This document shows positions 25,443 through 34,452 of a DNA stretch of 64,000 bases, in pieces. The stretch's first letter is position 1. The number at the start of each line of letters is the position of its first letter. A model generated the notes under the pieces. It did not search any database. It had not been told where the DNA came from and saw nothing but the letters and a program-made list of their open reading frames with translations. The position numbers and the translations under genes are program-made. This DNA comes from Tenericutes bacterium MZ-XQ (GTDB taxonomy: Bacteria > Bacillota_I > Bacilli_A > Acholeplasmatales > Acholeplasmataceae), in assembly GCA_002838205.1 (NCBI GenBank), contig CP017950.1, positions 1,494,858 through 1,558,857 of the forward strand. The letters are read 5' to 3'.

Positions 25443-27050
25443 TTAATCCATATCTACATCGAAGTTTTCTAGTAAACTCTTCTTTTGAATAAATGCTGCA
25501 TCACCATGTTTAGTTAAGAACATTGTGATGAAACTTGCTGCGACAAATATTGTTGCATATGGGAATAAGACAAGTCTAGTTCTAAATACATAATCCATGA
25601 AAACACCAGATAAGATCGGTGTTAATATTTGAGCTGCCATAGAAAATGCATAATAGTAACCCGTATACTTACCAACGTTAGAACCTTTAGCAAGTTCTAC
25701 GACCATTGGATATGAGTTAACATTGATGGTTGCCCATCCAATACCAGTTAGACCAAATACAATATACATAATCCATCCTGTTTCTTCATTAACAAAGGAA
25801 GCTGCCCCAAAACATATAGTTAGTAATACAATACCAATTAAAATTGATTTTTTACGTCCAATCTTTGTTGAAATTATACCAATAGGAATAAAAGCTATAA
25901 TTGCTGTGACATTTGCAACCAATAAAGGTAAAGTAAATGATGGGATTTGAAGGACATGAGGTACATAATCTGATACTTTTGATATAATCGCGTTATATCC
26001 CATAAACCACAGGAACACTGAGGCTAAAATCAAAATGAGTGAACGTTGTTTATCTTTAGGCAGTTGTTTCATGTCATGAGTCTCATCTTCATCTTCAATA
26101 AGATTCAATCTTAACTCTTCTTCTATTTTCTCTTGTACAAGTTTTGGTTCTTTGACTTTCCATAAGAAAATCAATAAAACAAATAACATAATAACGCCAA
26201 CGATAACAAACGCTAACGTATAATGAACATACGATCTACCATCTAGTCCTAATACAGTAAGTAAAACTAACGATGTTGTCCCTGCGGCTGCACCCATCAG
26301 ATTAATAATCGCATTTGCTTTACTTCTAAGTGGCTTAATCGTTACATCTGGCATTAAGCTTACAGCAGGTGATCTAAATACAGACATTGCAATAAGTGCA
26401 ATCAATAGAACACTAACAAATACGATAAAATTAAATGGACTTTGAACTGTTTCTTCCCATGCAAGTGTTGATAAATAGGTTTGATAATAGTCATTTAAAA
26501 ATGCTAGATCCCCTACTGTTAATTCTTCACCAGGGTTTTCAATTAGAATTTGATTGATTTTATCATACGTATTTGTCTTAAATCTATTATAGGCATTTGC
26601 AGTAATAACGCCTGCATCTTCTTTTGCTTGTCGTTCTTCATCCATCTCATCTAGAAGAGTTGCCCAAAAAGTCTCAAGTTTTCGATCATCGTTATCTTTA
26701 TAATTTTCGTATAATCCAATGATTTCTGTTTGCTCAATTCTTGCTGTTTGAATATTATCCATAAACGATAAACTCATAAATGCAAATGCAGCTACAACAG
26801 TCCCTATAATCACAAAAGGAGTTCTTCTACCTTTCTTATGATTCGATCTATCTGAAATAGCACCAAATATTGGAAGCATAAATAATGCTAGTATATTATC
26901 AAGTGCCATGACGAGCCCCGAAGTCGTTTGATTTAAACCGAACTTGTCAATCATAATCTTAGCGATAATATTATCATAAGTTTGCCAAAATATCGTAATA
27001 ATGAAAAACGCTAAGCCCACATAAAACGTCTTTTTATAATCTAGTTTCAT
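25443..27050 (-). CDS. MFS transporter, SLC45/sucrose-maltose-like
   Basis: 535-residue major facilitator. The N-half shows FWQTYDNIIAKIMIDKFGLN and the loop signature GAISDRSNHKKGRRTPFVIIG between TM2 and TM3. The C-half has a second such loop (IGIISTKIGRKKSILIG). The layout matches proton-coupled disaccharide carriers of the SLC45 type. An unusual charged insert of about 100 residues (about 100-205) lies between TM3 and TM4 and would be extracellular. The gene faces away from the GPH symporter gene over a 210-base gap. Sugar transport is inferred from family and neighbours; I cannot name the sugar. Confidence 0.8.
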   Translation of the reverse strand: MKLDYKKTFYVGLAFFIITIFWQTYDNIIAKIMIDKFGLNQTTSGLVMALDNILALFMLPIFGAISDRSNHKKGRRTPFVIIGTVVAAFAFMSLSFMDNIQTARIEQTEIIGLYENYKDNDDRKLETFWATLLDEMDEERQAKEDAGVITANAYNRFKTNTYDKINQILIENPGEELTVGDLAFLNDYYQTYLSTLAWEETVQSPFNFIVFVSVLLIALIAMSVFRSPAVSLMPDVTIKPLRSKANAIINLMGAAAGTTSLVLLTVLGLDGRSYVHYTLAFVIVGVIMLFVLLIFLWKVKEPKLVQEKIEEELRLNLIEDEDETHDMKQLPKDKQRSLILILASVFLWFMGYNAIISKVSDYVPHVLQIPSFTLPLLVANVTAIIAFIPIGIISTKIGRKKSILIGIVLLTICFGAASFVNEETGWIMYIVFGLTGIGWATINVNSYPMVVELAKGSNVGKYTGYYYAFSMAAQILTPILSGVFMDYVFRTRLVLFPYATIFVAASFITMFLTKHGDAAFIQKKSLLENFDVDMD

Positions 27051-27200
27051 AAAGTCTCCCTTAATATGATTTTTTATTAATTTTATTATAGCATTTTAGT
27101 TTTGAATATAAAAATATATTTACACTTTATAAACAATAAATGCCTTATCTTTAAAAAAGCGAAAAGAAAAGTAATATATTTGTGAATATATATTTTATAA

Positions 27201-27230
27201 TTGAAAATGTTATGGTATCATTTTTATAAA
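27201..27230 (+). promoter_or_regulatory. Predicted promoter of the GPH symporter-GH31 operon
   Basis: TTGAAA (27201-27206) and TATAAA (27225-27230) are 18 bases apart. The -10 box is directly followed by a palindromic operator-like site. Confidence 0.55.
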
Positions 27231-27243
27231 GAAAGCGCTTTTA
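27230..27243. promoter_or_regulatory. cre/LacI-like operator at the start of the symporter-GH31 transcript
   Basis: AGAAAGCGCTTTTA contains the palindrome AAAGCGCTTT and matches TGNAANCGNWWNCA with two mismatches. It starts at the end of the -10 box, so it would cover the transcription start and repress. It may be read by a local LacI-type repressor instead of CcpA. Confidence 0.55.
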
Positions 27244-27259
27244 CGAGAGGGAGAAACAC

Positions 27260-28750
27260 ATGGAAAAGAAACAAAATTTAACAATGAAAAATATTTTTTC
27301 GTATGCTGTTGGGGATTTATATGGTGGCGGAGCTTTTTTCATTATAGGTGCGTTATTTTTAGTATTTTTAACAGATGTTGCAAAAATCACACCAGCACTT
27401 GCTGGTACAATCATCTTAATCGGTAAAGTATGGGATGCAGTTACTGATCCAACCATGGGTTACATTTCTGACAATACAAAAAGCAAATATGGTCGAAGAA
27501 GAATATACTTTTTAATAGGGATCATCCCAATCTTTTTGTCGTGGTTTTTATTATGGTCTTCTTTTGGATTATCTAGCGATGTAGCCAAATTTATTTATTA
27601 CTTACTCGTTTATCTATTATTTAATACTGTATTTACATTAGTCATGGTGCCTTATAACTCTATGCCTTCAGAGATGACGAATCAATATCAAGAACGATCA
27701 AAACTGATTACCATAAGAATGTTATTCTCACAAGGTGGTATGTTATTGGGTGCTGTATTACCACTTACCATTATAAACTTCTTTGATTCGAATCCGAGTT
27801 TAGGTTATATGGTCATGGCTACTATATTTGGTTTAATTTTTTCTATTCCTTGGATTTTTGTTTTCCTTGGAACATTTGAGAAAAAACACATTTTTGAAGT
27901 AACTGAAAAACTACCTTTACCTAAGGTAGCTAAAAAAATATCAAAAGACTTTGGATCCACACTAAAAAACAAGTCATTACGTATTCATACATCTATGTAT
28001 ATAGCAGCTTATGTCTCAATGGATATTTTTAATGCTTTATTAATCTATTTCATTAGAGATTATTTGAATCAATACAAAAACTATCAAGTTTTATTAGGTG
28101 TTGTCGTTATTATTCAAATGTTGTCTTTATTTATCGTAATGAAATTAGTCAACAAATTTGGAAATGCCAAAACCTATAGAATACACGCAACTATTTGGAT
28201 GATTGCAGTATTTGCACTTTTCATGATTAATCAAAATATACCTATTTGGGCATTATTAATCGTCGGTGCTTTTGTTGGTTTGGGATTAAGTGGTTGTGTT
28301 ATGACACCTTACAACATGCTAGCTTTTGTAGTAGATGCAGATGAAATGATTACTACAAAAAGACGTGAAGGTATCTATGCAGGTATGATGACTTTTATGA
28401 GAAAGATAGCTCAAGCAGTCGCATTGTTTTTAGTTGGTGTGGGACTTGAAGCAGTGAATTATCAAGAACCATTAAACGACGTTGTCCAAACACAAACACC
28501 TGAAACTTTGCTTGGTATTCGCTTAATGTTCCTACTTGGACCAGTTGTTCTATTAACTCTAGGTATTATATCTTCTTTTAGATATAAAATATCACCAAAT
28601 AATCATGAAATACTTATGTCTGAGATTTCTAGATTAAAAGCTGGCGGTTCAAAAACAGATGTAGCTTCAGATCATAAACAAATCATTGAAAGCATTACAG
28701 GCCAAGACTATCAAAGCTTATGGAAAAAAGAAGGCGTAAATCATGATTAA
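27260..28750 (+). CDS. GPH-family cation:glycoside symporter (MelB/YihO-like)
   Basis: Imports a glycoside with Na+ or H+. The 496-residue protein has 12 TM helices and the GPH signature KVWDAVTDPTMGYISDNTKSK followed by YGRRRIYFLIG. The C-half carries TPYNMLAFVVDADEMITTKRREG, another conserved GPH segment. It overlaps the start of a YihQ-like GH31 gene by eight bases. In Escherichia coli, YihQ is likewise encoded beside the GPH carriers YihO and YihP. RBS GAGAGGGAG. Substrate is inferred to be the same glycoside cleaved by the GH31 enzyme. Confidence 0.9.
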   Translation: MEKKQNLTMKNIFSYAVGDLYGGGAFFIIGALFLVFLTDVAKITPALAGTIILIGKVWDAVTDPTMGYISDNTKSKYGRRRIYFLIGIIPIFLSWFLLWSSFGLSSDVAKFIYYLLVYLLFNTVFTLVMVPYNSMPSEMTNQYQERSKLITIRMLFSQGGMLLGAVLPLTIINFFDSNPSLGYMVMATIFGLIFSIPWIFVFLGTFEKKHIFEVTEKLPLPKVAKKISKDFGSTLKNKSLRIHTSMYIAAYVSMDIFNALLIYFIRDYLNQYKNYQVLLGVVVIIQMLSLFIVMKLVNKFGNAKTYRIHATIWMIAVFALFMINQNIPIWALLIVGAFVGLGLSGCVMTPYNMLAFVVDADEMITTKRREGIYAGMMTFMRKIAQAVALFLVGVGLEAVNYQEPLNDVVQTQTPETLLGIRLMFLLGPVVLLTLGIISSFRYKISPNNHEILMSEISRLKAGGSKTDVASDHKQIIESITGQDYQSLWKKEGVNHD

Positions 28751-30704
28751 TCGTATCAAAGATGGTTTTGAAATTTATATAGATGATTTGCTTCTTTTAA
28801 GGCACAGTCTAGATAAACCTTGCTTATTTATCGGAGAAAAAGCCTTAAATATCGAAATGACAAATGGTGAGTTTGATTTTCAAGATGAGACACATTTTGA
28901 ACCTGTTAAATCATTTAAAATTAAAGATAATATTATCGATTTGAATGACTTTAAAATCGAAGTTATCTCAAACCAAGAAGGACAACTTAGTTTAAAATTT
29001 ATCAATTTGAATCAACCCTTTAGACTTAACATAAACTCTCATTTGGAAGAGCGCATATTTGGTATGGGTGAACATTTCACAGATTTGAATCTAAAAGGAA
29101 ATATCGTGAGAAACTGGGTTGAAGAACATATTACGAGAAAGCAGATATATCATAAAATTATTAGACGTATGTTTAAATTAAAGCCTAAAAGATGGCCTTT
29201 TAAGGACTATAAAACATATTTTGTAGCACCAACTTTTGTCTCTTCACAAAACTATTTTTGTCATGTTGATACATATGGCTATGCAATATTTGATTTTTCA
29301 AAAAATGATGAACACCAGATATCTTTGTATTCAAAAGTAAATCAGATTGATTTCGTAAAAAAACCGTCACTTCTTGAACTATCCGGCGCATTAAGTCATC
29401 ACATAGGTAAATTACCAAAATTGCCCGATTGGATTTATGATGGCATGATTTTTTCAATTCAAGGTGGGACTGAAATCATTAATCGAAAACTCAATAAATT
29501 AATAGACTATGATGCGAAAATCAACGGGGTTTGGTCCCAAGATTGGTGTGGTGAGTTATATACTTTTTTCGGTAAACAAGTTTATTGGAACTGGGAAGTA
29601 GATCATTTGCTATATCCAAATTTGAAAGATCAAATCAGCAAATGGCATAAAAAAGGTATTCATTTTCTTGCTTATATAAACCCTTATTTAAATGCAAATG
29701 GTGATATGTATAAGGAAGCATTAGCGCTTGATTACTTAGTTAAAAACGCTGATGGAACTCCGTTTTTAACAAAAGCAACCTCATTTTTGTTTGGTATTGT
29801 TGATTTAACACATAAAGATGCTTATACATGGTTTAAAAACATCATTAAAACAAACTATATTGACTTAGGTATTATGGGTTGGATGGCTGATTTCGGGGAA
29901 TATTTACCTGTAAAATGTAAACTTCATTCTGGGACTGCCGAAGAGCTTCATAATCACTGGCCAGATCTTTGGGCAAAACTTAATAGAGAAGTTCTAGAAG
30001 AGTCAAACCTATTATCATCAGCATTATTCTTTAATAGAGCAGGTTATAAAGATAATAGTCGTTATACAACATGCATTTGGAATGGAGATCAACATGTTGA
30101 CTTTACGGATGACTTTGGCATGGCTTCTGCTTTAAGAGCGATGTTGTCATTATCATTTTCAGGTATAGGATTTTCTCACTCTGATATCGGAGGCTATACG
30201 ACAGTACCTTTTATTAAACGTTCTAAAGAACTTTATATACGTTGGTTAGAAATGAACACATTTACTCCTATCATGAGATCTCATGAAGGTAATAAACCTT
30301 GGAAAAATGTTCAATTTGACCATGACGATCAAGTATTAAGACTTACATCGTTTTTTACAAATATACATTACATGTTAAAGCCTTATTTCTTAGCAGTGGA
30401 AAATGAATATCAAGCTAGTGGATACCCTATGATTAGACCTCTTATGTTTCATTTTGATTATTTTACAGACAAAGCTTTTATGTTAGGTAAAGATCTCATA
30501 GTCTTTCCAGTCTTATCGAAAGGTAAACGCAAAATATCGATACATATGCCTGAAGGAACATGGATTCATCTATTTAGCGGTATAGAGTTTAGTCAAGGAA
30601 CACATATGATTCAAGTACCATTTGGAAGTCCAGCAGTATTCTATCGAAAGGAATCAGAATTTAGCAATATCTTTCTAGAAATCTCAAATTACATACCTAA
30701 ATAA
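28743..30704 (+). CDS. GH31 alpha-glycosidase of the YihQ (sulfoquinovosidase) family with altered sulfonate-site residue
   Basis: Cytoplasmic (no signal peptide) GH31 enzyme of 653 residues. It aligns along its whole length, from memory, with E. coli YihQ: PTFVSSQNYFCHVD, LPDWIYDG, SIQGGTE, WSQDW, LAYINPY, GWMADFGEYLP, NGDQHVDF, HSDIGGYTT and TPIMRSHEGN. Nucleophile Asp383 and acid/base Asp449 are present. Of the YihQ sulfonate-binding set (QQRWY: Gln262, Gln288, Arg301, Trp304, Tyr508), the two Gln, Trp282 and Tyr485 are kept but the Arg is Gln279 (FGKQVYW versus FGKRVMW). A related but possibly non-sulfonated alpha-glucoside is therefore possible. It is cotranscribed with a GPH symporter. 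Confidence 0.88.
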   Translation: MINRIKDGFEIYIDDLLLLRHSLDKPCLFIGEKALNIEMTNGEFDFQDETHFEPVKSFKIKDNIIDLNDFKIEVISNQEGQLSLKFINLNQPFRLNINSHLEERIFGMGEHFTDLNLKGNIVRNWVEEHITRKQIYHKIIRRMFKLKPKRWPFKDYKTYFVAPTFVSSQNYFCHVDTYGYAIFDFSKNDEHQISLYSKVNQIDFVKKPSLLELSGALSHHIGKLPKLPDWIYDGMIFSIQGGTEIINRKLNKLIDYDAKINGVWSQDWCGELYTFFGKQVYWNWEVDHLLYPNLKDQISKWHKKGIHFLAYINPYLNANGDMYKEALALDYLVKNADGTPFLTKATSFLFGIVDLTHKDAYTWFKNIIKTNYIDLGIMGWMADFGEYLPVKCKLHSGTAEELHNHWPDLWAKLNREVLEESNLLSSALFFNRAGYKDNSRYTTCIWNGDQHVDFTDDFGMASALRAMLSLSFSGIGFSHSDIGGYTTVPFIKRSKELYIRWLEMNTFTPIMRSHEGNKPWKNVQFDHDDQVLRLTSFFTNIHYMLKPYFLAVENEYQASGYPMIRPLMFHFDYFTDKAFMLGKDLIVFPVLSKGKRKISIHMPEGTWIHLFSGIEFSQGTHMIQVPFGSPAVFYRKESEFSNIFLEISNYIPK

Positions 30705-30706
30705 AC

Positions 30707-30750
30707 AAAAAAAAGAACTCAATTTTCATGAAGAAATGAGTTCTTTTTTT
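30707..30750. terminator. Bidirectional terminator between GH31 and 2-oxoacid oxidoreductase genes
   Basis: AAAAAAAGAACTCA pairs with TGAGTTCTTTTTTT around a 15-base loop, giving a strong stem with T-runs on both strands between convergent genes. Confidence 0.88.
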
Positions 30751-30764
30751 GAATTTATATTGAT

Positions 30765-31295
30765 TTATACGTATTCATAACCTACAGCTATCGCTTTTTG
30801 ATTTACTGGCAATAAAGCTTCTTTTTCACCTGTTAAGAAATGTTTTAAACTTTCTACAATCACTTCTTCTTTAAAGATATTGTTTACTTTTAAGTAAGCA
30901 CCTAGCATAACCATATTAGCAACCTGAGGTTTATTAAGTTCATTTGCAATCTCATTCATTGGTATACCATAGATATGACATTTCTGCTTAACTTTTTCTT
31001 CAATCAATGAAGCATTATAGAAAATGTTTCCTTCGTCTGTAACTAAATCTTGAAATTTATGAAGCGATGGTAGATTAAACACCATTAAATCATCAGCTTT
31101 TTTAAATATTGGTGAGTAAATCGGTTTATCACTAATCGTCACTGCACAGTTTGCAGTACCTCCTCTAGTTTCTGGTCCATATGTAGGTACCCAAACACTA
31201 TATAATCCTTGTAGGTTTGCTGCATAGGCAATGAGTTGTCCTGTAAGCATGACACCTTGGCCACCAAAGCCAGCTATTCTAATTCTTCTAATCAT
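30765..31295 (-). CDS. 2-oxoacid:ferredoxin oxidoreductase, gamma subunit
   Basis: Smallest catalytic subunit (176 residues) of the four-part 2-oxoacid:ferredoxin oxidoreductase. The family start RIAGFGGQGVMLTGQLIAYA and the GPETRGGTANCAVTISDKPI segment are clear. It overlaps the beta-subunit gene by eight bases and is the last gene of the operon. With leucine dehydrogenase at the head of the operon, a branched-chain 2-oxoacid (2-ketoisovalerate type, VOR) is the most likely substrate; 2-oxoglutarate is the alternative. Confidence 0.92.
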   Translation of the reverse strand: MIRRIRIAGFGGQGVMLTGQLIAYAANLQGLYSVWVPTYGPETRGGTANCAVTISDKPIYSPIFKKADDLMVFNLPSLHKFQDLVTDEGNIFYNASLIEEKVKQKCHIYGIPMNEIANELNKPQVANMVMLGAYLKVNNIFKEEVIVESLKHFLTGEKEALLPVNQKAIAVGYEYV

Positions 31296-32031
31296 GACTC
31301 ATCACATCCTTAAATACTCCAAGTGGGAAGATAGGAACCATTTCTTCTTTGACACGATTCATTGCGTCAAATGGCTTCATTTTCCAATTTACCGGACAAG
31401 TCGATAAAACTTCAATCATCGAAAACCCTTTACCATCAATTTGATATTGGAAAGCTTTTTTAATCGCTTTTTTAGCTTTTCTTATGTTTGGAACATCAGT
31501 TAGCATGACACGTTCTACATAAGCAGCACCGTCTACTTGTCCCAAAATCTCTGACATCTTAATCGGACCACCATGTAATGCTTGAACTCTACCATCTTGA
31601 GATGTTGTTGTTTTTTGTCCAACTAATGTTGTAGGGGCCATTTGACCACCAGTCATACCATAAGTGGTGTTGTTCGCATAAATAACAGTGATGTTTTCTC
31701 CACGATTTGCTGCATGAATTGTTTCAGCAATACCAATCGATGCTAAATCTCCATCGCCCTGATAAGTAAATACAATGTTTTCAGGCAATGAACGTTTTAC
31801 ACCAGTTGCAACCGCACAAGCTCTACCATGAGCTGCTTGTTGCATGTCACAATTGATATATTCATAACTAAACACTGAACATCCAACAGATGCAATACCC
31901 ACTGTGTGATCTAAAACACCTAGTTCATCTAATACTTCCGCTACCAATTTATGAAGTATACCATGTGTACACCCTGGACAATAATGTGTTCGATTATCTG
32001 TAAGTCCCAGACTTCTTTCATATTTAATCAT
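31288..32031 (-). CDS. 2-oxoacid:ferredoxin oxidoreductase, thiamine diphosphate-binding beta subunit
   Basis: Binds thiamine diphosphate and, with the alpha subunit, decarboxylates a 2-oxoacid to the acyl-CoA, reducing ferredoxin. The 247 residues start with RTHYCPGCTHGILHKLVAEV and carry the ThDP/Mg motif GDGDLASIGIAETIHAANRG followed by NNTTYGMTGGQMAPTT. There is no ferredoxin domain in the subunit. Its start abuts the alpha-subunit stop (next base). Confidence 0.93.
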   Translation of the reverse strand: MIKYERSLGLTDNRTHYCPGCTHGILHKLVAEVLDELGVLDHTVGIASVGCSVFSYEYINCDMQQAAHGRACAVATGVKRSLPENIVFTYQGDGDLASIGIAETIHAANRGENITVIYANNTTYGMTGGQMAPTTLVGQKTTTSQDGRVQALHGGPIKMSEILGQVDGAAYVERVMLTDVPNIRKAKKAIKKAFQYQIDGKGFSMIEVLSTCPVNWKMKPFDAMNRVKEEMVPIFPLGVFKDVMSHD

Positions 32032-33102
32032 CTATTCCACCACTCTTTCATCAAAAGTCATGATAGCTTCAACAATTTCTTCTGGTTCTGGAACAATACC
32101 ACCAGGTCTTCCATAAAATGCTACTTTATGTCTACCTCTATCTGAAATTAAAACGTCATCTAACATTTGTCCTAATGACATTTCTACAACCATTAAACCT
32201 TTAACACTCTTAGGTATTTCACTAAATGCTTTCTTAGGATAAGGCCATAGAGAAATCGGTCTAATCATGCCTACATTCACACCGTTTTCTGCTAAGATTT
32301 CAATAGAAGAACGACAGATTCTTGCTGTTGTTCCATAAGCTACAATGACATAATCTGGATTATTATCCATATTAATCATTTCATATTTTGTTTCGTTTTT
32401 TTCTATTTCTTTATATTTCTTTTGCAGTTTTAAATTATGTTGTTCCAGTTCATTTGGATCTAAGAATAAACTATTTATAACATTTCTACCTTCATGGTGT
32501 TTAGTTCCTATAGCTGCCCATGATTTCTTTGGTAGTTCTCTTTTTTTGACTGGAATATCTAAATCAACTGTTTCCATCATTTGACCAATAAGTCCATCAG
32601 CTAAAATCATGACTGGATTTCTATATGCATCTGCGATATCAAAAGATTCTTTAACCAAGTCAACTGTTTCTTGAACAGATTCTGGAGCTAATACAATCAC
32701 GTGATAATCCCCATTGCCTCCACCACGCGTTGCTTGATAATAGTCACCTTGAGAAGGTTGTATGGTTCCTAATCCAGGACCACCTCTCATGACTGAACCA
32801 ATAACACATGGTAGTTCAGCACCTGCAATATAACTAATACCTTCTTGTTTTAAGGCAATACCTACTGAAGATGATGATGTCATTACTCTTTTTCCAGAAC
32901 CAGCAGCACCATAAACCATATTAATTGCTGCAACTTCACTTTCAGCTTGAACAAACACCTTACCAGCTTCAGGTAATAATTTTGATAAATACTCTGGCAC
33001 TTCATTTTGAGGTGTAATTGGATAGCCAAAATAACAATCTAATCCTGCTTTAATCGCTGCTTTTGCTATCGCTTCATTACCTTTCATCAATACTTTACTC
33101 AT
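32032..33102 (-). CDS. 2-oxoacid:ferredoxin oxidoreductase, alpha subunit
   Basis: The 356-residue subunit contributes the pyrimidine-binding half of the ThDP site and the CoA-binding part. It opens with KGNEAIAKAAIKAGLDCYFG then YPITPQNEVPEYLSK, typical of VorB/KorA proteins, and contains SSSVGIALKQEGISYIAGAE and GGPGLGTIQPSQGDYYQ. It overlaps the ferredoxin subunit gene upstream by four bases. The order ferredoxin-alpha-beta-gamma is the standard four-subunit arrangement. Confidence 0.93.
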   Translation of the reverse strand: MSKVLMKGNEAIAKAAIKAGLDCYFGYPITPQNEVPEYLSKLLPEAGKVFVQAESEVAAINMVYGAAGSGKRVMTSSSSVGIALKQEGISYIAGAELPCVIGSVMRGGPGLGTIQPSQGDYYQATRGGGNGDYHVIVLAPESVQETVDLVKESFDIADAYRNPVMILADGLIGQMMETVDLDIPVKKRELPKKSWAAIGTKHHEGRNVINSLFLDPNELEQHNLKLQKKYKEIEKNETKYEMINMDNNPDYVIVAYGTTARICRSSIEILAENGVNVGMIRPISLWPYPKKAFSEIPKSVKGLMVVEMSLGQMLDDVLISDRGRHKVAFYGRPGGIVPEPEEIVEAIMTFDERVVE

Positions 33103-33320
33103 CTGTCTGCCACCTCTACTTTTATAACTGAATCAGGACATATGATTGCACAATTTGCACACCCAATGCATTTATCCATATCTGTGACACTTATCAAATG
33201 ATATCCCTTAGAATTCATTCTATTTTTGTCAAGATTAAGGATATCTACTGGGCATACATGCGTACAAAGCTCACATCCCTTACAAGCTTCATTGTCAAAT
33301 GTTAAATTTCCTTTTTTCAC
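33099..33320 (-). CDS. 2-oxoacid oxidoreductase ferredoxin-like (delta) subunit
   Basis: 73 residues with two [4Fe-4S] motifs, CKGCELCTHVCPVDIL and CIGCANCAIICPDSV, typical of the electron-transfer subunit of VOR/KOR enzymes. The start codon is GTG at 33320 preceded by AGGATG. The gene is 11 bases after the leucine dehydrogenase stop and overlaps the alpha-subunit gene by four bases. Its electrons would go to free ferredoxin. Confidence 0.9.
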   Translation of the reverse strand: MKKGNLTFDNEACKGCELCTHVCPVDILNLDKNRMNSKGYHLISVTDMDKCIGCANCAIICPDSVIKVEVADR

Positions 33321-33331
33321 TTGATCACATC

Positions 33332-34411
33332 CTATCTTTTAATATAATTGTCATGTAAACGATTAATTGTTTCTATTCTCTTCTTCGCGAATACTTTTGC
33401 TGCAATATGTGTATTGATATTTTCGCTTTCAGCGATATGATAAATGTCTAATAAGCGATCATAAATCTTTTCAATATCTCTAGTAGCACGTCCCACATTG
33501 TAATCTAATAACTCATGATAAACATTAATTAAACCACCAGCATTAATCACAAAATCAGGAGCATATAAAATACCTTTTTCTTTGATCATATCTCCATGAA
33601 TATCTTCATCTAATAATACGTTATTAGCTGTACCAGCAATAATTTTCGCTTTGATTTGCGGAATCGTGTCTGAGTTTAAAGATCCACCTAAAGCACATGG
33701 AACCAATACATCTACATCTAATTTATAAAAATCTTCAGGTTTAACAAACTCTACATCTGGATTTTCTTTTTTAAGTCTTGCGATATGTTTTTCATTGATC
33801 TCAGAAAAATAAACTTTTTTCGCATTGTTCTTTACTAAATGTTTGATTAAATAATAACCCGTTTGCCCTGCGCCTTGAACTGCAAACGTGTATTTTGAAA
33901 TATCCTCATCGCCAAATTGATGCATAAGTGATGCTCTAATACCATGGAATGCTCCAAGCGCTGTCATTGGCGAAGGATTTCCACTCTTACCTTCTAGTCC
34001 AACAACATAATCTGTTTCCATAGCAACAAAATCCATATCTTTAGTTGATGTATTCACATCTTCAGCAGTAATATATCTGCCATTTAAAGATTGAACATAG
34101 CGTCCTAAAGCTCTAAAGTATGCTTCAGATTTAACTTTGTCTGCTTCCCCAATTAATACTGTTTTTCCCCCACCTAAGTTGAGCCCAGCAGCAGCAGCTT
34201 TATAAGTCATACCTCTTGATAATCTTAAACAATCTAACACTGCAGCTTCTTCTGATTCATAGTTCCACAGTCTAGTTCCACCAAGGGCTGGCCCTAATGT
34301 GGTGTTATGAATACATGTAATTCCTTTCAATCCTGTCGTCTTGTCATAAAAATAGACTACCTGCTCATATCTATGTTTGGCCATGTAGTCAAAGTGTTTG
34401 AAATCGCTCAT
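33332..34411 (-). CDS. Leucine/branched-chain amino acid dehydrogenase (Glu/Leu/Phe/Val dehydrogenase family)
   Basis: Oxidatively deaminates Leu, Val or Ile to the 2-oxoacid with NAD+. The 359 residues closely follow Bacillus leucine dehydrogenase: HNTTLGPALGGTRLWNYESE, RGMTYKAAAAGLNLGGGKTV (catalytic Lys), GRYITAEDVNTS and the Rossmann motif VQGAGQTGYYL. I chose the ATG at 34411 because AAGGGAG lies eight bases upstream; the ATG at 34429 would precede the RBS. As first gene before VOR it makes the substrate for that enzyme, so the operon oxidises branched-chain amino acids to acyl-CoA, yielding NADH and reduced ferredoxin. Confidence 0.92.
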   Translation of the reverse strand: MSDFKHFDYMAKHRYEQVVYFYDKTTGLKGITCIHNTTLGPALGGTRLWNYESEEAAVLDCLRLSRGMTYKAAAAGLNLGGGKTVLIGEADKVKSEAYFRALGRYVQSLNGRYITAEDVNTSTKDMDFVAMETDYVVGLEGKSGNPSPMTALGAFHGIRASLMHQFGDEDISKYTFAVQGAGQTGYYLIKHLVKNNAKKVYFSEINEKHIARLKKENPDVEFVKPEDFYKLDVDVLVPCALGGSLNSDTIPQIKAKIIAGTANNVLLDEDIHGDMIKEKGILYAPDFVINAGGLINVYHELLDYNVGRATRDIEKIYDRLLDIYHIAESENINTHIAAKVFAKKRIETINRLHDNYIKR

Positions 34412-34452
34412 TTTAAATCTCCCTTCCATTTGTTAAAAGCACTTACATTTGT

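Noticed and set aside
27260-30704. Complete sulfoquinovose degradation cluster
   Set aside because: Only a YihO-like symporter and YihQ-like enzyme are present; no isomerase, kinase, aldolase or reductase of sulfoglycolysis follows, and the sulfonate-binding Arg is missing.
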